DNA of 64,000 nucleotides, taken from assembly GCA_004794785.1 (NCBI GenBank), contig SJOL01006490.1, positions 688,823 through 752,822 of the forward strand, written 5' to 3'. Position 1 is the stretch's first letter. Every line of letters starts with the position of its first letter. Positions 62,401 through 64,000 of the stretch are shown piece by piece. The notes below the pieces were generated by a model. It was given only the letters and a program-made list of their open reading frames with translations, was not told where the DNA came from and searched no databases. The position numbers and the translations under genes were made by a program. Source of the stretch: Opisthorchis felineus (Eukaryota; Platyhelminthes; Trematoda; Opisthorchiida; Opisthorchiidae).

Positions 62401-64000
62401 ATCATTTCACCCTACCATAGGTGTGCTGTGTCGCGAATAGTGCTAAATTTCCAGGTGTCCACGGGCCCTCGGGCAACAAAACATGCGTGAGCTCTCCGCC
62501 GCAACCACCCGTATAACACAGTTATGCACATTTTTCTCCCGTTCGCCTCACGCTGACCTGAAGAAGCTTGAATTGAGCCTTAATCAAGGTGAATTTTTAA
62601 ATACTTTTACACTTCCCCTACTATAATCAACATTCTTTGGCCCACACCGGGCATTAGCGCTATTAAAGAAGCACTGGCCTCTGCTTCCATAAATATCGGA
62701 TCATCCATAATTCTGCTAAAGTTGATTCTTGCAAATGGGTCAAGGCAATCAAGAAAAGGCAGTCGGCGGGCATGAGAAAACCTGCATCGAGAGCACAGAC
62801 GAACAGAGAAGTCGCACTTACTCCTATCAAATTCGCTGGCCAAAACTCAGGTCCTGGAATAAATTTCAGTTGCATTTTGAGCCTTGACGTGTCTCCCGAA
62901 CAGACCTCTACCAGGACTCCAGGATCCTATGGCCAACAAATATCAGCAAACCTGGACCACCAAGCAGCCGCAAAAACAATGCCCGGTGGAGGTTATTGTC
63001 ACAAAAGGGGCGACAGATAACGCCATGAAGGCCATGCGGGTCGAGACTTAAAGAAACGCTGCGTTAGAGATTAAATTAAGCTATTCTTTAACTTTCCGTT
63101 GCTTTCACCTGAGCTAAACATCAGGCTGAATAACCGCATTACGAAATCACGAGCAAAGCCGGCCACGCAGCCTTCTTCGGATCCGGCCACACCAAAGTTT
63201 CACCGCGTCGGAGCCATGAGTTAAAAAATAACTGAGAGACTACTGAAAAATAAAAAGAACCAGCGTTGAAATTTCCTTTGCTTACTCCCAGTGGTACTAG
63301 CGAAGATGAATGAGAAAGCCACAACCTTGCGTCAACTACCGAAGCCCAGCTCATGTTACCTGAGGGAGTGTGCTTCCGGCTCCATAGTGTGTTTACTGCA
63401 CTCGACTGAAGCTGAAATACTAGTATCGTAAACCTGTCTTGTGCAGTTGGTGGGTAAAAGAATTTTTGAACAAACCACAAACGGCTTCTTACCGTTTTGG
63501 GCCTTACTGAACCCCCACAAGCTACTTTTTTGGTTGATAAATATGCCAGAATACTGCTACACGTTTGGGCAGAACATACTGCATTGCAGCATCCCCACAA
63601 GTGTCCAATGCACCTAATGACGAACTTTTTCACAAAAAACGTCAATAAGTATCTTGCAAACCAAAAAATGGCAATGAACAGGCGCTAAACCCCATGTAAA
63701 CGCCAAGATGCTCGATATGAAACAAAAAATCTCATTAATCGGCTAACATACCTATTAGGACAAAAAGATGAGGCATCCACATGGTCAGGTGTACGAAAGC
63801 CGCTGAACGACAAGAACAAAACCAACACGGGAAACTTGGGTGAAAGCCTCAATCCTGTGTATCAATCCGTGAATCCGTGAAAGATTACAAAACAAAGCAG
63901 AAACACGCAGCTTCTTGTGACCCGTTTGCTAATACAAGATGCTTGTAAAGCAGTTCGCGTGCACAACAAAGTTAGTGCACACACTGGTGGGTAGTACAGC
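59453..64000. other. mostly gene-free stretch
   Basis: It contains the longest open frame of the window, 63645-63139 (168 codons plus stop, minus strand). Its first codon is TTG, and the first ATG comes only after about 95 codons; no domain was recognised. It also holds the exon candidate at 60842-61053. No repeat family member was seen. Confidence 0.35.
60842..61053 (+). CDS. weak terminal-exon candidate, unknown protein
   Basis: The sequence ATTTTTCTGTGCAG ending at about 60841 is a good 3' splice-site match. The frame after it is open for about 70 codons (KCAVNMRPNAHVLFW, NLSEFLKHVLGQTKVFYAPP, FEFYGSHWGQEEVLVGQSA) and ends in TAG at 61053. The frame is also open upstream of the AG, so the splice site is not needed. 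The protein family is not recognised and chance is a real alternative. Confidence 0.15.

Overview
The window looks like gene-poor, repeat-rich chromosomal DNA from a eukaryote. It is A+T-rich by eye. It has no densely packed operon-like genes, it carries several tRNA-derived (SINE-like) repeats, two (TA)n microsatellites, one isolated N and one 183-base assembly gap. A metazoan is likely. A flatworm is a reasonable guess because schistosomes are known to carry dispersed hammerhead-ribozyme repeats, but no sequence here proves the taxon. With stop codons at about 6% of codons, several open frames of 100-140 codons are expected by chance in 64 kb, and the longest one seen (169 codons) is only mildly unusual. 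I therefore do not call any complete gene. A few low-confidence exon candidates are listed.

The structure that can be supported is repetitive. (1) At least eight decayed copies of one dispersed element (near 6.7, 11.7, 28.2, 41.5, 43.1, 46.4, 50.8 and 54.5 kb) share a leader, an arm containing CTCGTTTATGA, and a long imperfect hairpin. When the copies are compared, the hairpin tip reads as a type I hammerhead ribozyme with a loop-less, self-complementary stem III (ACCGGT). No single copy here keeps every catalytic base. The copy at 54.35-54.77 kb is a large inverted repeat with the ribozyme hairpin between its arms. (2) A tRNA-Leu/Ser-like SINE occurs three times (8.83-9.02 kb minus, 9.12-9.35 kb plus, 31.56-31.78 kb minus). 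The first two are arranged head to head. (3) A third family, seen as opposite-strand pairs at 13.2-13.9 kb and 36.15-36.99 kb, contains a decayed coding sequence. Five copies keep the peptide motif ILVSP and three keep a Cys-rich motif like GGCGIC, with mostly third-codon-position changes between copies. This is the least familiar item in the window.

Layout: 1-8.8 kb mostly featureless apart from one deleted hammerhead-family copy; 8.8-9.35 kb SINE pair; 13.2-13.9 kb first coding-derived inverted repeat; 14-28 kb featureless except a tRNA-like pseudogene at 21.2 kb; 28.0-28.4 kb best full-length hammerhead-family copy; 31.5-34.3 kb a SINE, tRNA-like fragments and a (TA)n tract with the isolated N; 36.15-37.0 kb second coding-derived inverted repeat; 41.4-54.9 kb five hammerhead-family copies and a second (TA)n; 54.94-55.13 kb gap; 55.1-64 kb mostly featureless with weak exon candidates.
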